Shown here piece after piece: positions 37,215 to 45,524 of a DNA stretch of 64,000 bases (within the stretch, counting starts at the first letter, position 1; every line of letters begins with the position of its first letter). The notes under the pieces were generated by a model. The model searched no databases, was not told the DNA's origin, and saw only the letters and a program-made list of their open reading frames with translations. The position numbers and the translations under genes were made by a program. Source of the stretch: Sinorhizobium shofinae (GTDB lineage: Bacteria > Pseudomonadota > Alphaproteobacteria > Rhizobiales > Rhizobiaceae); the NCBI GenBank assembly GCA_001704765.1, contig MBFK01000019.1:32356-96355 (forward strand), in the 5' to 3' direction.

Positions 37215-37888
37215 TCGGGGTTTGCCGTCTTGTCGAGGTAGTAGCCGATGCCGCGGGCAGTCCGCACCGTCAGGCCATAGGGCGCCAGGCGCTTGCGCAG
37301 CCGGCTCACATATTGCTCGATCGCATTGGGGCTGAGGTCGTCATCGAGGCCGGTCAGCGATTGAACGATCGCGTCCTTGGCGACCACCTTGCCGGCGCGC
37401 ATGAAGAGAAGCTCGAGCAGCCCGAGTTCGCGCGCCGGAATTTCGATCGGCACGCCGCCTGCGGAAAAGCTGCGCGCGTTGAGATCCAGCGAGATATTGC
37501 CGTAGCTGACGATCGAGCTGCGCAAACCGGCCTGACGTCGGAGCAGTACCCGCACGCGCGCCTCGAACTCGCCAATGTCGAAAGGCTTGATCAGGTAGTC
37601 GTCGGCGCCGAGGTCGAGCCCCTTCACCCTTTCTTCGGGCGACCCGCGCGCCGTCAGGATCAAGACAGCCGCCCGGTTCTGCCGGGCCCGCATGGCGCGC
37701 AGCACGTCGAGCCCGTCCATCTCCGGCAGGTTCAGGTCCAGGATGACTAGATCGAAGCTCTCGGCCGCGGCGACGGCATGCGCGGAGGCGCCATCGTTCA
37801 CCACGTCGACGGCATAGCCGCTACCGCGCAAAAGGGTCGAGAGGCCCTCTGCCAGAGCCTGATTGTCTTCAACGAGCAAGATTCGCAA
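37211..37888 (-). CDS. tctD: OmpR-family response regulator (TctD type)
   Basis: A 225-aa regulator with a receiver domain (phosphoacceptor D51 in VILDLNLPEMDG; acidic pocket VEDN; conserved Lys in YLIKPFDIGEF) and a C-terminal winged helix (about 125-220, ending VRTARGIGYYLD). It overlaps tctE by four bases and is divergent from the binding-protein gene at 38054 and the tctCBA genes, which it likely controls. Direct repeats with 11-bp spacing before tctC are candidate sites. Confidence 0.92.
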   Translation of the reverse strand: MRILLVEDNQALAEGLSTLLRGSGYAVDVVNDGASAHAVAAAESFDLVILDLNLPEMDGLDVLRAMRARQNRAAVLILTARGSPEERVKGLDLGADDYLIKPFDIGEFEARVRVLLRRQAGLRSSIVSYGNISLDLNARSFSAGGVPIEIPARELGLLELLFMRAGKVVAKDAIVQSLTGLDDDLSPNAIEQYVSRLRKRLAPYGLTVRTARGIGYYLDKTANPE

Positions 37889-37950
37889 TTGCCACTTCTC
37901 CCCTCTCCACCTTATCGGTCGCGACCTTGCTTGTGAACGGCGTGCTGCTA

Positions 37951-38054
37951 CTGCATAATTCCTTAAATGAGAACCGATCTAAGGAGAAAATTATGCAGCA
38001 CTTCAAGCTGTTACAGCGACTTTTGCGCCTCTGACTGAAGGCGCGGCCCTGTAA
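37951..38054 (+). repeat. Dispersed two-hairpin element, copy 2, in the leader of the binding-protein gene
   Basis: Hairpin I: CTGCATAATT (37951-37960) pairs with AATTATGCAG (37989-37998), and CCTTA (37961-37965) with TAAGG (37980-37984). The right side holds a good ribosome site (AAGGAG) and the ATG at 37993 of a 13-codon frame (MQHFKLLQRLLRL, stop 38032-38034). Hairpin II: TTACAG (38011-38016) with CTGTAA (38049-38054), inside it GCGCCT (38025-38030) with AGGCGC (38039-38044). The element ends on the first base of the ATG at 38054. Copies at 27127 and 57118 have the opposite orientation. Confidence 0.85.
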
Positions 38055-39136
38055 TGCACTCCAGAATGTTGCGGTTCTTTCTTTCTTTCGCTTTTTGGTT
38101 CGGTCTCTGCGGTTTTGCGCGGGCCGCCCCGGTACTCTTCCCGGCCGTTTCCGGCGATACGACCGCCCCGGTTCTCGTCGTCTATTCCTCGCTCGACGAG
38201 CCGCTGGCGCGACCGATGATCGTCGGCTTCCAGAAGGCCAATCCGGATGTCGCGGTTCGCTACGAAGATATGCTGACCGGCGAAATCTACGACCGGATCG
38301 TCAAGGAAACCGATGCCGGTCAGAAGACGGCCGATTTCGCCTTTTCCTCCGCCATGGACCTGCAGGTCAAGCTCAGCAACGATGGCTACGCACAGCGCAG
38401 CGACCTGCCGATGAGCAGCCGCTGGCCGGCCTGGGCGAACTGGCGCAACACCGCCTATGCGCTGACCTTCGAGCCGGCCGTCTTCGTTTATCACAAGCCG
38501 AGTTTCGCGACAGAGCGGCCGCCAGCGACGCGCGCCGAGTTCGTCGAGTACCTGAAGCGCCAGGGGAGCGACGTCTTCGGCCGCATCGGCACCTACGATA
38601 TAGAGCGATCGGGCGTCGGCTTCCTCTTCATGGCGCGCGACCAGGAACAATTCGGCGACATCTGGAGCGTCATCCAGGCGATGGGCGCGGCGGGCGTCAA
38701 GCTCTATTCGACCAGCCAGGCGATTCTCGAGCGGGTCGCGGACGGACGCTTCGTGCTCGGCTACAACATCCTTGGCTCCTATGCCGCCGACTGGGCTTCG
38801 CGGCACCCCGATGTCGGCATCGTGCTGCCGAAGGACTATACCGTCGTGATGTCGCGAATCGGCCTCGTGCCGCAGGCGGCCGCCTCTCCCGACCTTGGTC
38901 GCCGCTACCTCGAGTTCTTCATGTCGAAGGAAGGCCAGACGATCATGGCACGAGAACTGCAGATCCCGGCCGTCAGCCCCGAGGTCGCCGGCGAGAACAC
39001 GGCCAATACCATGCAGGAAATGCTCGGCGGGCAGTTGAAGCCGGTGCCGGTCAGTCCCGGACTGATGGTCTATCTCGACCAGGTGAAACGTGCCCGGCTG
39101 ATCGCCCGCTGGAACGAGGTGCTCAGACTCCAGTGA
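38054..39136 (+). CDS. Periplasmic iron-type ABC substrate-binding protein next to tctDE
   Basis: A 360-aa binding protein with a Sec signal (about residues 1-24, ending GFARA) and the fold of Fe3+/AfuA-type proteins (VVYSSLDEPLARPMIVGFQ, DFAFSSAMDLQVKL, GYNILGSYAADWA). No ABC permease or ATPase accompanies it. It lies between tctD (divergent) and tctC, so it may be a ligand-sensing partner of TctE rather than a transport component. The ATG at 38054 lacks a ribosome site and starts on the last base of the repeat; ATG 38066 is an alternative. Confidence 0.82.
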   Translation: MHSRMLRFFLSFAFWFGLCGFARAAPVLFPAVSGDTTAPVLVVYSSLDEPLARPMIVGFQKANPDVAVRYEDMLTGEIYDRIVKETDAGQKTADFAFSSAMDLQVKLSNDGYAQRSDLPMSSRWPAWANWRNTAYALTFEPAVFVYHKPSFATERPPATRAEFVEYLKRQGSDVFGRIGTYDIERSGVGFLFMARDQEQFGDIWSVIQAMGAAGVKLYSTSQAILERVADGRFVLGYNILGSYAADWASRHPDVGIVLPKDYTVVMSRIGLVPQAAASPDLGRRYLEFFMSKEGQTIMARELQIPAVSPEVAGENTANTMQEMLGGQLKPVPVSPGLMVYLDQVKRARLIARWNEVLRLQ

Positions 39137-39176
39137 AACTGGAGCCAAAACAAACCGTTTACGAGCTAACGGGTTG

Positions 39177-39194
39177 ATGTCAGGTTAATGTCAG
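39177..39194 (+). promoter_or_regulatory. Direct repeat ATGTCAG-N4-ATGTCAG upstream of tctC
   Basis: Two perfect copies of ATGTCAG (39177-39183, 39188-39194) lie 11 bp apart, about one helical turn, as OmpR/PhoB-family regulators bind. The sequence also resembles a Pho box. It is 174 bp before the tctC start. TctD is the nearest candidate; PhoB is the alternative. Confidence 0.5.
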
Positions 39195-39367
39195 CTTTCT
39201 ATGTTGGTTTAGGGCCGCTGGCGACCCGTGGAGGCGGAATGCCAGCAACGCATCGGGAGGAAATCACCAATCCGGTCGGAGGTTGCCGCTTCTAGGTCAG
39301 CCGCCCGTTTCTCCCGTTCGCGACAACAATCACCGCGCGGACGAACCGCGCCTACGGAGGACCGACC

Positions 39368-40312
39368 TTGAAACACTTCTTCCTCGCATCCATTCTCGCC
39401 GGCGCGCTGGCACTTCCGGCCTATGCCGCCGACTACACGATCATCGCGCCTGCAAATCCCGGCGGCGGCTGGGACCAGACCGCCCGCTCGCTGCAGACCG
39501 TCATGCAAAAGGAAGGCATTTCCGGCAATGTGCAGGTGCAGAACGTGCCCGGCGCCGGCGGCACGATCGGCCTGGCCCAATTCGCCAGCCAGCAGAAGGG
39601 CAACCCGAATGCGCTGCTCGTCGGCGGCTACGTCATGGTCGGCGCTATCCTCACCAACAACTCGCCGGTCACCCTCAACGACGTCACGCCGATCGCGCGC
39701 CTGACGGGCGAATACGAGGCGATCGTCGTTCCGGCCGCCTCCGAGATCAAGACGATGGCTGATCTCGTCGAAGCACTGAAAAAAGATCCGGGCGCCGTTT
39801 CCTGGGGCGGCGGTTCGGCCGGCGGTACCGACCACATCGCCGTCGGCCTCATCGCCAAGGCTGCCGGCGTCGATCCGACCAAGATCAACTACATCGCCTA
39901 TTCCGGCGGCGGTGAGGCACTTGCTGCGATCCTCGGCAGCCAGGTGACGGCAGGCATCTCCGGCTATGGCGAATTCGAGTCCCAGGTCAAGGCCGGCACG
40001 CTCCGCCTTCTCGCTGTTACGAGCGCCGAACGTCTTCCGGGTATCGATGCCCCGACGCTGAAGGAATCTGGCCTCGACGTCGTCGTCGAGAACTGGCGCA
40101 TGGTCGCCGCCGCTCCGGGCCTCACCGATGAGCAGAAGGCTGCCGTCTCCGCAGACATCGAGAAGCTCGCCAAGTCTGCCGGATGGCAGGAGGTGCTGAA
40201 GACCAAGGGCTGGCAGGACACCTACCTCGCCGGCGACGCCTTCAAGGAACAGCTCTCCAAGGACGTTTCGGCAACCGAAGCCGTCCTCAAGGACATCGGA
40301 CTGGTCAAATGA
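39368..40312 (+). CDS. tctC: Tripartite tricarboxylate transporter, periplasmic binding protein
   Basis: A 314-aa Bug/TctC-family binding protein with a Sec signal (to about residue 21, AYAAD). Family marks are [16 protein letters not shown], the [11 protein letters not shown] loop and the [15 protein letters not shown] motif. The start is a TTG with GGAGG 7 bases upstream; no ATG fits the signal peptide. It delivers citrate-like or other carboxylates to TctA/TctB. Its TGA overlaps the tctB ATG. Confidence 0.93.
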   Translation: MKHFFLASILAGALALPAYAADYTIIAPANPGGGWDQTARSLQTVMQKEGISGNVQVQNVPGAGGTIGLAQFASQQKGNPNALLVGGYVMVGAILTNNSPVTLNDVTPIARLTGEYEAIVVPAASEIKTMADLVEALKKDPGAVSWGGGSAGGTDHIAVGLIAKAAGVDPTKINYIAYSGGGEALAAILGSQVTAGISGYGEFESQVKAGTLRLLAVTSAERLPGIDAPTLKESGLDVVVENWRMVAAAPGLTDEQKAAVSADIEKLAKSAGWQEVLKTKGWQDTYLAGDAFKEQLSKDVSATEAVLKDIGLVK

Positions 40313-40800
40313 ACAAGGGAAATAGCCCTTCCGTCGAAACGCGCCGCCCTGATCGGGCGGCGCTGATCATCGCCGTCGTGCTGGCCGCGATTGCCGGTCT
40401 GATCTTCTGGGACGTTTCCCGTCTCACGGGGCTCGCCGGCTACTCGCAGGTCGGCCCGACCACCGTGCCTTACGCGATCGCCTGCTGTCTTATCGTGCTT
40501 GCCATTTGGACGGCTATCGAGGGGCTAAGAGGTGACTTTGTCGAGCGTGAACCGCAGCAGCTCGGGCCGGTCGCCTGGGTTGTCGGCGGGCTGGTGGCGC
40601 AGATGCTGCTGCTCAACACGCTCGGTTTTTCGATTGCGACCGGCATCCTCTTCGCCCTGACGGCGCGCGGCTTCGGGAAACGGCAAATTTGGCTGACAAT
40701 TCCCTTCGGCATCGCCGCCAGTTTCCTTGTCTGGGCGATCTTCGCCAAGCTCCTGCAATTGTCGCTGCCGGCAGGACCGCTTGAACGTCTGCTCTTCTAG
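40309..40800 (+). CDS. tctB: Tripartite tricarboxylate transporter, small membrane subunit
   Basis: A 163-aa protein with four membrane helices (about 20-40, 52-70, 92-125 and 135-155), as usual for TctB. The ATG at 40309 overlaps the tctC stop by four bases (ATGA), showing translational coupling; the longer frame upstream lies inside tctC. tctA follows 14 bp later. Confidence 0.93.
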   Translation: MNKGNSPSVETRRPDRAALIIAVVLAAIAGLIFWDVSRLTGLAGYSQVGPTTVPYAIACCLIVLAIWTAIEGLRGDFVEREPQQLGPVAWVVGGLVAQMLLLNTLGFSIATGILFALTARGFGKRQIWLTIPFGIAASFLVWAIFAKLLQLSLPAGPLERLLF

Positions 40801-40814
40801 AAAGGCCGACACCT

Positions 40815-42332
40815 ATGGGTACTCTTGACTTCCTTTTGCAGGGACTGCTGGTTGCTGCCCAGCCGATGAACCTGCTCTATGCGTTGATCGGCGTGACACT
40901 CGGCACGGCTGTCGGCGTCCTGCCGGGCATCGGTCCCGCCCTGACTGTCGCGCTCCTGTTGCCTGTCACGTACCAGCTTGATCCGGGCGGCTCGCTGATC
41001 ATGTTCGCCGGCATTTACTATGGCGGCATGTATGGCGGTTCGACGACATCGATCCTGCTCAACACGCCCGGCGAAAGCTCCTCGATCGTCACCGCGCTCG
41101 AAGGCAACAAGATGGCTCGTGCCGGCCGTGGCGGGCCTGCCCTGGCGACGGCGGCGATCGGCTCCTTCGTCGCTGGCCTCATTGCAACCCTGGGGCTCGC
41201 CTTCATCGCCCCCTATATTGTCAAGCTGGCACTCGTCTTCGGCCCGCGCGAGTATTTCGCGTTGATGGTGCTCGCCTTCGTCACCGTTTCTTCCGCTTTT
41301 GGCGACTCGACGCTCAGGGGCCTCACCTCGCTCTTCGTCGGCCTGACGCTCGCCTGCATCGGCATCGACCAGTTGACTGGGCAGGCTCGCCTTTCCTTTG
41401 GGGTTCCGGATTTGCTCGACGGCATCGAGGTGACGACGCTCGCCGTTGCCATGTTCGCGATCGGCGAGACGCTCTACATCGCCGCGCAGGGCGACAAGGG
41501 TCCCGATAAGGTCGAGGCCGTTCGCGGCTCGGTCTGGATGAGCTCCATGGATTGGTCGCGTTCCTGGAAAGCGTGGCTGCGCGGCACCGTTATTGGCTTC
41601 CCGATCGGCGCGATGCCGGCCGGCGGGGCCGAGATCGGCACCTTTCTCTCCTATGCCACCGAGAAGCGCCTGAGCAAGCATCCGGAGGAGTTCGGCAATG
41701 GCGCGATCGAAGGCGTCGCCGGTCCGGAAGCCGCGAACAACGCGTCTGCGGCCGGCACGCTCGTGCCGCTCTTGACCCTCGGCCTCCCAACCTCCGCGAC
41801 GGCGGCAATCATGCTCGCCGGTTTCCAGCAATATGGCCTGCAGCCGGGGCCGTTGCTCTTCGCGACCAATCCGCAGCTCGTCTGGGGCCTGATCGCCAGC
41901 CTGCTGATCGCCAACTTCATGCTGCTCGTCCTCAACCTGCCGCTGGTCGGGCTGTGGGTAAAGCTACTGACGATCCCGAAGCCCTGGCTCTATGCCGGCA
42001 TTCTCCTGTTCGCGACGCTCGGCACCATCGGCGCCAATCCCTCGGTGTTCGAGCTTGGCATGCTGCTCGCCTTCGGCCTGCTCGGCTACGTCATGCGCGT
42101 CTTCGGCTACCCGATTGCGCCGGTCGTGGTCGGCCTGATCCTCGGGCCGCTCGCCGAACAGCAATTGCGCCGGGCGCTTTCGATCAGCCAGGGTGACATT
42201 ACCGTGCTCTTCACCTCCCCGATTGCAGCGGTACTGCTCGTAATCGCGACCCTGGCCTTTGTCGTGCCACTGATCTTGAGAGCCCGCGGCCGCGGCGAAG
42301 TCCTCGCCCAGCTTGCTGCTAGCGAAGACTGA
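40815..42332 (+). CDS. tctA: Tripartite tricarboxylate transporter, large membrane subunit
   Basis: A 505-aa carrier of the TctA family with about 12 helices. The two family signatures are present: [20 protein letters not shown] near residue 38 and [20 protein letters not shown] near 265, followed by [21 protein letters not shown]. It completes the tctCBA operon and is followed by a strong terminator. The substrate is not fixed by sequence; TctE/TctD nearby suggests induction by it. Confidence 0.95.
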   Translation: MGTLDFLLQGLLVAAQPMNLLYALIGVTLGTAVGVLPGIGPALTVALLLPVTYQLDPGGSLIMFAGIYYGGMYGGSTTSILLNTPGESSSIVTALEGNKMARAGRGGPALATAAIGSFVAGLIATLGLAFIAPYIVKLALVFGPREYFALMVLAFVTVSSAFGDSTLRGLTSLFVGLTLACIGIDQLTGQARLSFGVPDLLDGIEVTTLAVAMFAIGETLYIAAQGDKGPDKVEAVRGSVWMSSMDWSRSWKAWLRGTVIGFPIGAMPAGGAEIGTFLSYATEKRLSKHPEEFGNGAIEGVAGPEAANNASAAGTLVPLLTLGLPTSATAAIMLAGFQQYGLQPGPLLFATNPQLVWGLIASLLIANFMLLVLNLPLVGLWVKLLTIPKPWLYAGILLFATLGTIGANPSVFELGMLLAFGLLGYVMRVFGYPIAPVVVGLILGPLAEQQLRRALSISQGDITVLFTSPIAAVLLVIATLAFVVPLILRARGRGEVLAQLAASED

Positions 42333-42400
42333 TCCCTTCCGCCTCCCAAGGCGCTTCGAGGAGCGGGACGAGGAGGGGCAGCCACGCCCCGCTCAACGCC

Positions 42401-42431
42401 AGGCCCGGTTGGCTGATGGCCAACCGGGCCT
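42401..42431 (+). terminator. Intrinsic terminator after tctA
   Basis: AGGCCCGGTTGGC (42401-42413) and GCCAACCGGGCCT (42419-42431) form a 13-bp perfect stem with a 5-base loop, followed by GCTTTC. Confidence 0.85.
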
Positions 42432-42530
42432 GCTTTCATTGCATGGCTGGGGTGAGGTTTTGTGCATTGCAAAAGAACCCCGCGAGGCCCATCTTTTTTT
42501 CATCGAATTGAAAAGAAAGTGAGCAAAGAG

Positions 42531-42695
42531 ATGACCAGCAAGAACCGCATGGGCTTCATTGGCCGCGCCTTCGCCGTCCTCGGCGCAGCGAGCGCCGCAG
42601 CCGCGGCAGTCGAAGGTCACCGCCGCCCGAACGCCCGCGATCTCCACACCCTCGGCATCAATCCGGCCAACTTCCCGGATACCCGCCGCGGCTGA
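42531..42695 (+). CDS. Small protein, DUF1127-like C-terminus
   Basis: 54 aa: a basic start, an alanine-rich hydrophobic stretch (FAVLGAASAAAAAVEG, about 12-27) and ARDLHTLGINPANFPDTRRG at the end, which resembles the Arg-Asp-Leu...Leu-Gly-Ile tail of short rhizobial DUF1127 proteins. It has its own position after the tctA terminator. The start is uncertain; GTG 42519 and ATG 42549 are alternatives and none has a clean ribosome site. Function unknown. Confidence 0.5.
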   Translation: MTSKNRMGFIGRAFAVLGAASAAAAAVEGHRRPNARDLHTLGINPANFPDTRRG

Positions 42696-42708
42696 TGCGG
42701 AACACCCA

Positions 42709-42770
42709 CGTGACCACACGGTCACGCGGCTTTGAGATTTAAGAACGAGCGGCGGCTGAAATTGCCGCCG
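42709..42770. other. Two small hairpins after the 54-aa gene
   Basis: CGTGACC (42709-42715)/GGTCACG (42720-42726) and CGGCGGC (42750-42756)/GCCGCCG (42764-42770) are perfect 7-bp stems. They probably end the small transcript; the first is followed by CGGCTTT, no long T-run. Confidence 0.4.
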
Positions 42771-42907
42771 TTGGGATAAAACCCCCCGATTGCGGCTCGC
42801 ATATCGCCACGACCCCGCGCCCATCGCGGCACAGGAGACGTTAGACGTCACCTGTAATGACTGAGCCCGAACCTTGACCCGCCACGCTGCCGTGTCATCC
42901 TCATGGG

Positions 42908-43687
42908 ATGATCAATGCTGTGCTCTTGGATCTTGCCGGCGTCATCTATGATGGCGAAAAGGCCGTGCCTGGGGCGGCAGAGGCCGTCGCTCGCCTGCGC
43001 GCGTCCGGCCTCCCCATCCGGTTTGTGAGCAACACGACCCGTTCGAGCAAGCCAACCGTCCTTGCCCGGCTCGCGAAACTGGGGCTCTCCGTGGTGGGGG
43101 GCGAGCTCTTCACGCCGGCCGAGGCCGCCTGCGACTGGCTCCGCGGGCACGGTCGAGCGGCGCATCTTCTCGTCCATCCCAATCTGGCTTGCGAGTTCCA
43201 GGATCTTCCGGCTGACGGCCGCATGGCGGTCGTCGTCGGCGACGCCGGCGATGCTTTCGACTATCAGGCGCTGAACGCAGCCTTCCGAAAACTGGTCGAT
43301 GGCGCCGAGTTGCTGGCGCTTGCGCCGAACCGCACCTTCAAGGACGCCGACGGGAAATTGAGCCTTGATGCAGGAGCCTTTGTCGCCGCGCTGGAATTCG
43401 CCAGCCAGAGACAGGCGATCGTCCTCGGCAAGCCGGCGCCCGGCTTTTTCCACTCTGCACTTGCCACCATACCGTGCGCTGCAGCGGAAGCCGTCATGAT
43501 CGGCGACGATGCGGAAACGGATGTTGCGGGTGCGCTGAGTGCCGGTCTCGGTTACGCCCTCCTGGTGCGCACGGGAAAGTATCGGGAGGGTGATGAGGCG
43601 CGTTTTGCGCCGGTACCGACCGCAACGGTTGGCAACATCGTGGCGGCCGTGGAATGGGTTCTCTCGAAGCGAAGCGAAGCCGCTTGA
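42908..43687 (+). CDS. HAD-superfamily phosphatase, LHPP-like (subfamily IIA)
   Basis: A 259-aa HAD phosphatase. Motif I reads VLLDLAGVIYDG: the nucleophile D8 is present, but the second acid (DxD) is alanine, as in LHPP-type proteins where it is also not Asp. FVSNTTRSSK is motif II, VLGKPAPGFF motif III and MIGDDAETDVAGALSAG motif IV. Human LHPP acts on phospholysine, phosphohistidine and pyrophosphate; the bacterial substrate is unknown. It is convergent with glnII, separated by a terminator. Confidence 0.85.
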   Translation: MINAVLLDLAGVIYDGEKAVPGAAEAVARLRASGLPIRFVSNTTRSSKPTVLARLAKLGLSVVGGELFTPAEAACDWLRGHGRAAHLLVHPNLACEFQDLPADGRMAVVVGDAGDAFDYQALNAAFRKLVDGAELLALAPNRTFKDADGKLSLDAGAFVAALEFASQRQAIVLGKPAPGFFHSALATIPCAAAEAVMIGDDAETDVAGALSAGLGYALLVRTGKYREGDEARFAPVPTATVGNIVAAVEWVLSKRSEAA

Positions 43688-43697
43688 GGGAAAAAAG

Positions 43698-43726
43698 CAT
43701 GGCGCCGACCCGGGGTCGACGCCATG
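43698..43726 (-). terminator. Intrinsic terminator of glnII
   Basis: A 29-base near-perfect inverted repeat (CATGGCGCCGACCC against GGGTCGACGCCATG, one mismatch), followed on the minus strand by GCTTTTTT. It lies 16 bp after the glnII stop. Confidence 0.85.
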
Positions 43727-43742
43727 AAAGTCTTGGGAGTAA

Positions 43743-44777
43743 TTAGGCTACCTTCGAAACCTTTGTCGCAACGGAGGAAATCGTCTTCAGGATCTGGGAA
43801 GCGATCTGGTAGGGGTCGCCCTGAGAGTTCGGACGGCGATCTTCGAGGTAGCCCCTGTAGCCGTTGTTGACGAAGCTGTGCGGCACGCGGATGGATGCGC
43901 CGCGGTCGGCAACGCCATAGCTGAACTTGTTCCACGGCGCAGTCTCATGCTTGCCGGTCAGGCGCATGTGGTTGTCCGGGCCATAGACGTTGATGTGATC
44001 GTGCAGGTTCTTCTCGAAGGCAGCCATCAACGCCTCGAAATAGTCCTTGCCGCCGACTTCGCGCATGTAGGCGGTCGAGAAGTTGGCATGCATGCCCGAG
44101 CCGTTCCAGTCGGTGTCGCCGAGCGGCTTGCAGTGGAATTCGATGTCGATGCCATACTTTTCGGTCAGGCGCTGCAGCAGGTAGCGCGCCATCCAGACTT
44201 CGTCGGCAGCCTTCTTGGAGCCCTTGCCGAAAACCTGGAATTCCCACTGGCCCTTCGCCACTTCAGCGTTGATGCCTTCATGGTTGATGCCGGCAGCCAG
44301 GCAGATGTCGAGATGTTCTTCAACAATCTGGCGAGCGATGTCGCCGACATTATTGTAGCCGACGCCGGTGTAGTACGGGCCCTGCGGAGCAGGATAACCC
44401 GATTCCGGGAAGCCGAGCGGGCGGCCGTTCTTGTAGAAGAAATATTCCTGCTCGAAGCCGAACCAAGCGCCCTCGTCGTCGAGAATCGTCGCGCGCGTGT
44501 TCGACGGATGCGGCGTCTTGCCGTCCGGCATCATGACCTCGCACATGACCAGCACGCCGTTGGTGCGGACCGGATCCGGGTAGACGGCAACCGGCTTCAG
44601 CACGCAGTCGGAGCTGCGGCCTTCGGCCTGCATCGTCGAACTTCCGTCGAAGCCCCACAGCGGAAGCTGTTCGAGCGTCGGAAACGCGTCGAATTCCTTG
44701 ATCTGCGTCTTGCCGCGGAGATTTGGTACGGGCGTGTAGCCATCGAGCCAGATGTACTCGAGCTTATACTTGGTCAT
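43743..44777 (-). CDS. glnII: Glutamine synthetase type II
   Basis: A eukaryote-type (GSII) glutamine synthetase, 344 aa, joining ammonia to glutamate with ATP. Family segments are clear: LPLWGFDGSST, WFGFEQEYFFY with the metal-binding Glu, GINHEGINAEVAKGQWEFQV, NGSGMHANFST, RLTGKHETAPWNKFSYGVADRGASIRVP in the catalytic region. In rhizobia glnII is induced under nitrogen limitation through NtrC and sigma-54; a matching promoter lies 99-115 bp upstream. A gstI-type gene is divergent. Confidence 0.97.
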   Translation of the reverse strand: MTKYKLEYIWLDGYTPVPNLRGKTQIKEFDAFPTLEQLPLWGFDGSSTMQAEGRSSDCVLKPVAVYPDPVRTNGVLVMCEVMMPDGKTPHPSNTRATILDDEGAWFGFEQEYFFYKNGRPLGFPESGYPAPQGPYYTGVGYNNVGDIARQIVEEHLDICLAAGINHEGINAEVAKGQWEFQVFGKGSKKAADEVWMARYLLQRLTEKYGIDIEFHCKPLGDTDWNGSGMHANFSTAYMREVGGKDYFEALMAAFEKNLHDHINVYGPDNHMRLTGKHETAPWNKFSYGVADRGASIRVPHSFVNNGYRGYLEDRRPNSQGDPYQIASQILKTISSVATKVSKVA

Positions 44778-44875
44778 TAGCGAATCTCTCTAACGTGGTG
44801 CTGCGAGGTTTGAGCAATTCCTGGCGCGGCCTGGCACGGGAAACGTGCTCGACCACCAGGGATCGACTCCCTTCA

Positions 44876-44892
44876 AGCATCAAGCGTGCCAA
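44876..44892 (-). promoter_or_regulatory. Sigma-54 promoter of glnII
   Basis: On the minus strand the sequence is TTGGCACGCTTGATGCT: the -24 element TTGGCACG is perfect, and GG to GC spacing is exactly 10 bases with ATGCT as the -12 element. Transcription would begin near 44865, giving a leader of about 88 bases. This agrees with the known NtrC/RpoN control of rhizobial glnII. No clear NtrC pair was found upstream. Confidence 0.82.
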
Positions 44893-45284
44893 CTCGGCGA
44901 TCGGTGAGACTCTTTTTTCGCTCGGCAGGGGATTCAGACTAGATTGTGAGCGGCCGACCGTCAGGGTCGTGGCGGACGGCAAATCTCCGTTAAGGCCCCA
45001 GCTTCTTGCCACCGCGTTGATTTTGCTGGATATCCCGCACCTCCCTTCCGGGTGGCGCTTAGGTGTCCGCATCGGGCGGCGGAGGAGCAAACGCGCCAAA
45101 ATGCGTCAGTTGCGCGCAGCTGCCTAAAAAATCGCACCGAGTGCCCTCCCTCACGCGCAAAGATGGGAGAGTGCTTGCGATTCCGGCACGCAATTGTACG
45201 AATTTTTGGCAATTCGCGTAAATGATGTGCAATTTCTGCCGCGGCGTACTATCTTTCTCGCCAGAACGCACTGGAGACCAGAGC

Positions 45285-45479
45285 ATGGCCACGAGTTTTT
45301 ACGGCAAGACCGCGACGATCTATCAGTTCCCGACACGCATTTCCCGGAAGGCCGAGGATCGCCGTTCCGAGGCACAGCGGAAGGCGGATCTCGCTTCGTC
45401 GGACGTGTGCGCGGCTGCCATCGACGGCTGCTGGTACCACGAGGAAGCGGTTCGCGAGGAAACAAGCACCAAGCACTAA
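45285..45479 (+). CDS. gstI: GstI-like small protein (DUF2735), translational inhibitor of GSII
   Basis: 64 aa, starting MATSFYGKTATIYQFPTRIS, with a charged helical middle (EDRRSEAQRKADLA). GstI of Rhizobium is a ~63-aa product of a gene divergent from glnII that blocks glnII translation; size, place and the ATIYQFP motif match. The ATG at 45285 has GGAG 8 bases upstream. The 507-bp gap between the two starts carries the sigma-54 glnII promoter; no clear promoter for this gene is seen. Confidence 0.8.
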   Translation: MATSFYGKTATIYQFPTRISRKAEDRRSEAQRKADLASSDVCAAAIDGCWYHEEAVREETSTKH

Positions 45480-45524
45480 GCGCGGCCCCCGCGCCTCTGA
45501 TCGATCGCCTTGCGCAGGCATCAA

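Noticed and set aside
37993..38034. A unique regulatory leader peptide (13 codons with strong ribosome site) for the gene at 38054
   Set aside because: The same frame recurs inside a dispersed repeat at 57138-57179, far from any such gene, so it is first a property of the repeat. Leader function stays only a possibility.
44834..44848. GCAC-N7-GTGC, an NtrC-like site at glnII
   Set aside because: It lies downstream of the sigma-54 promoter, inside the expected leader, not at an enhancer position; one match of this length can occur by chance.
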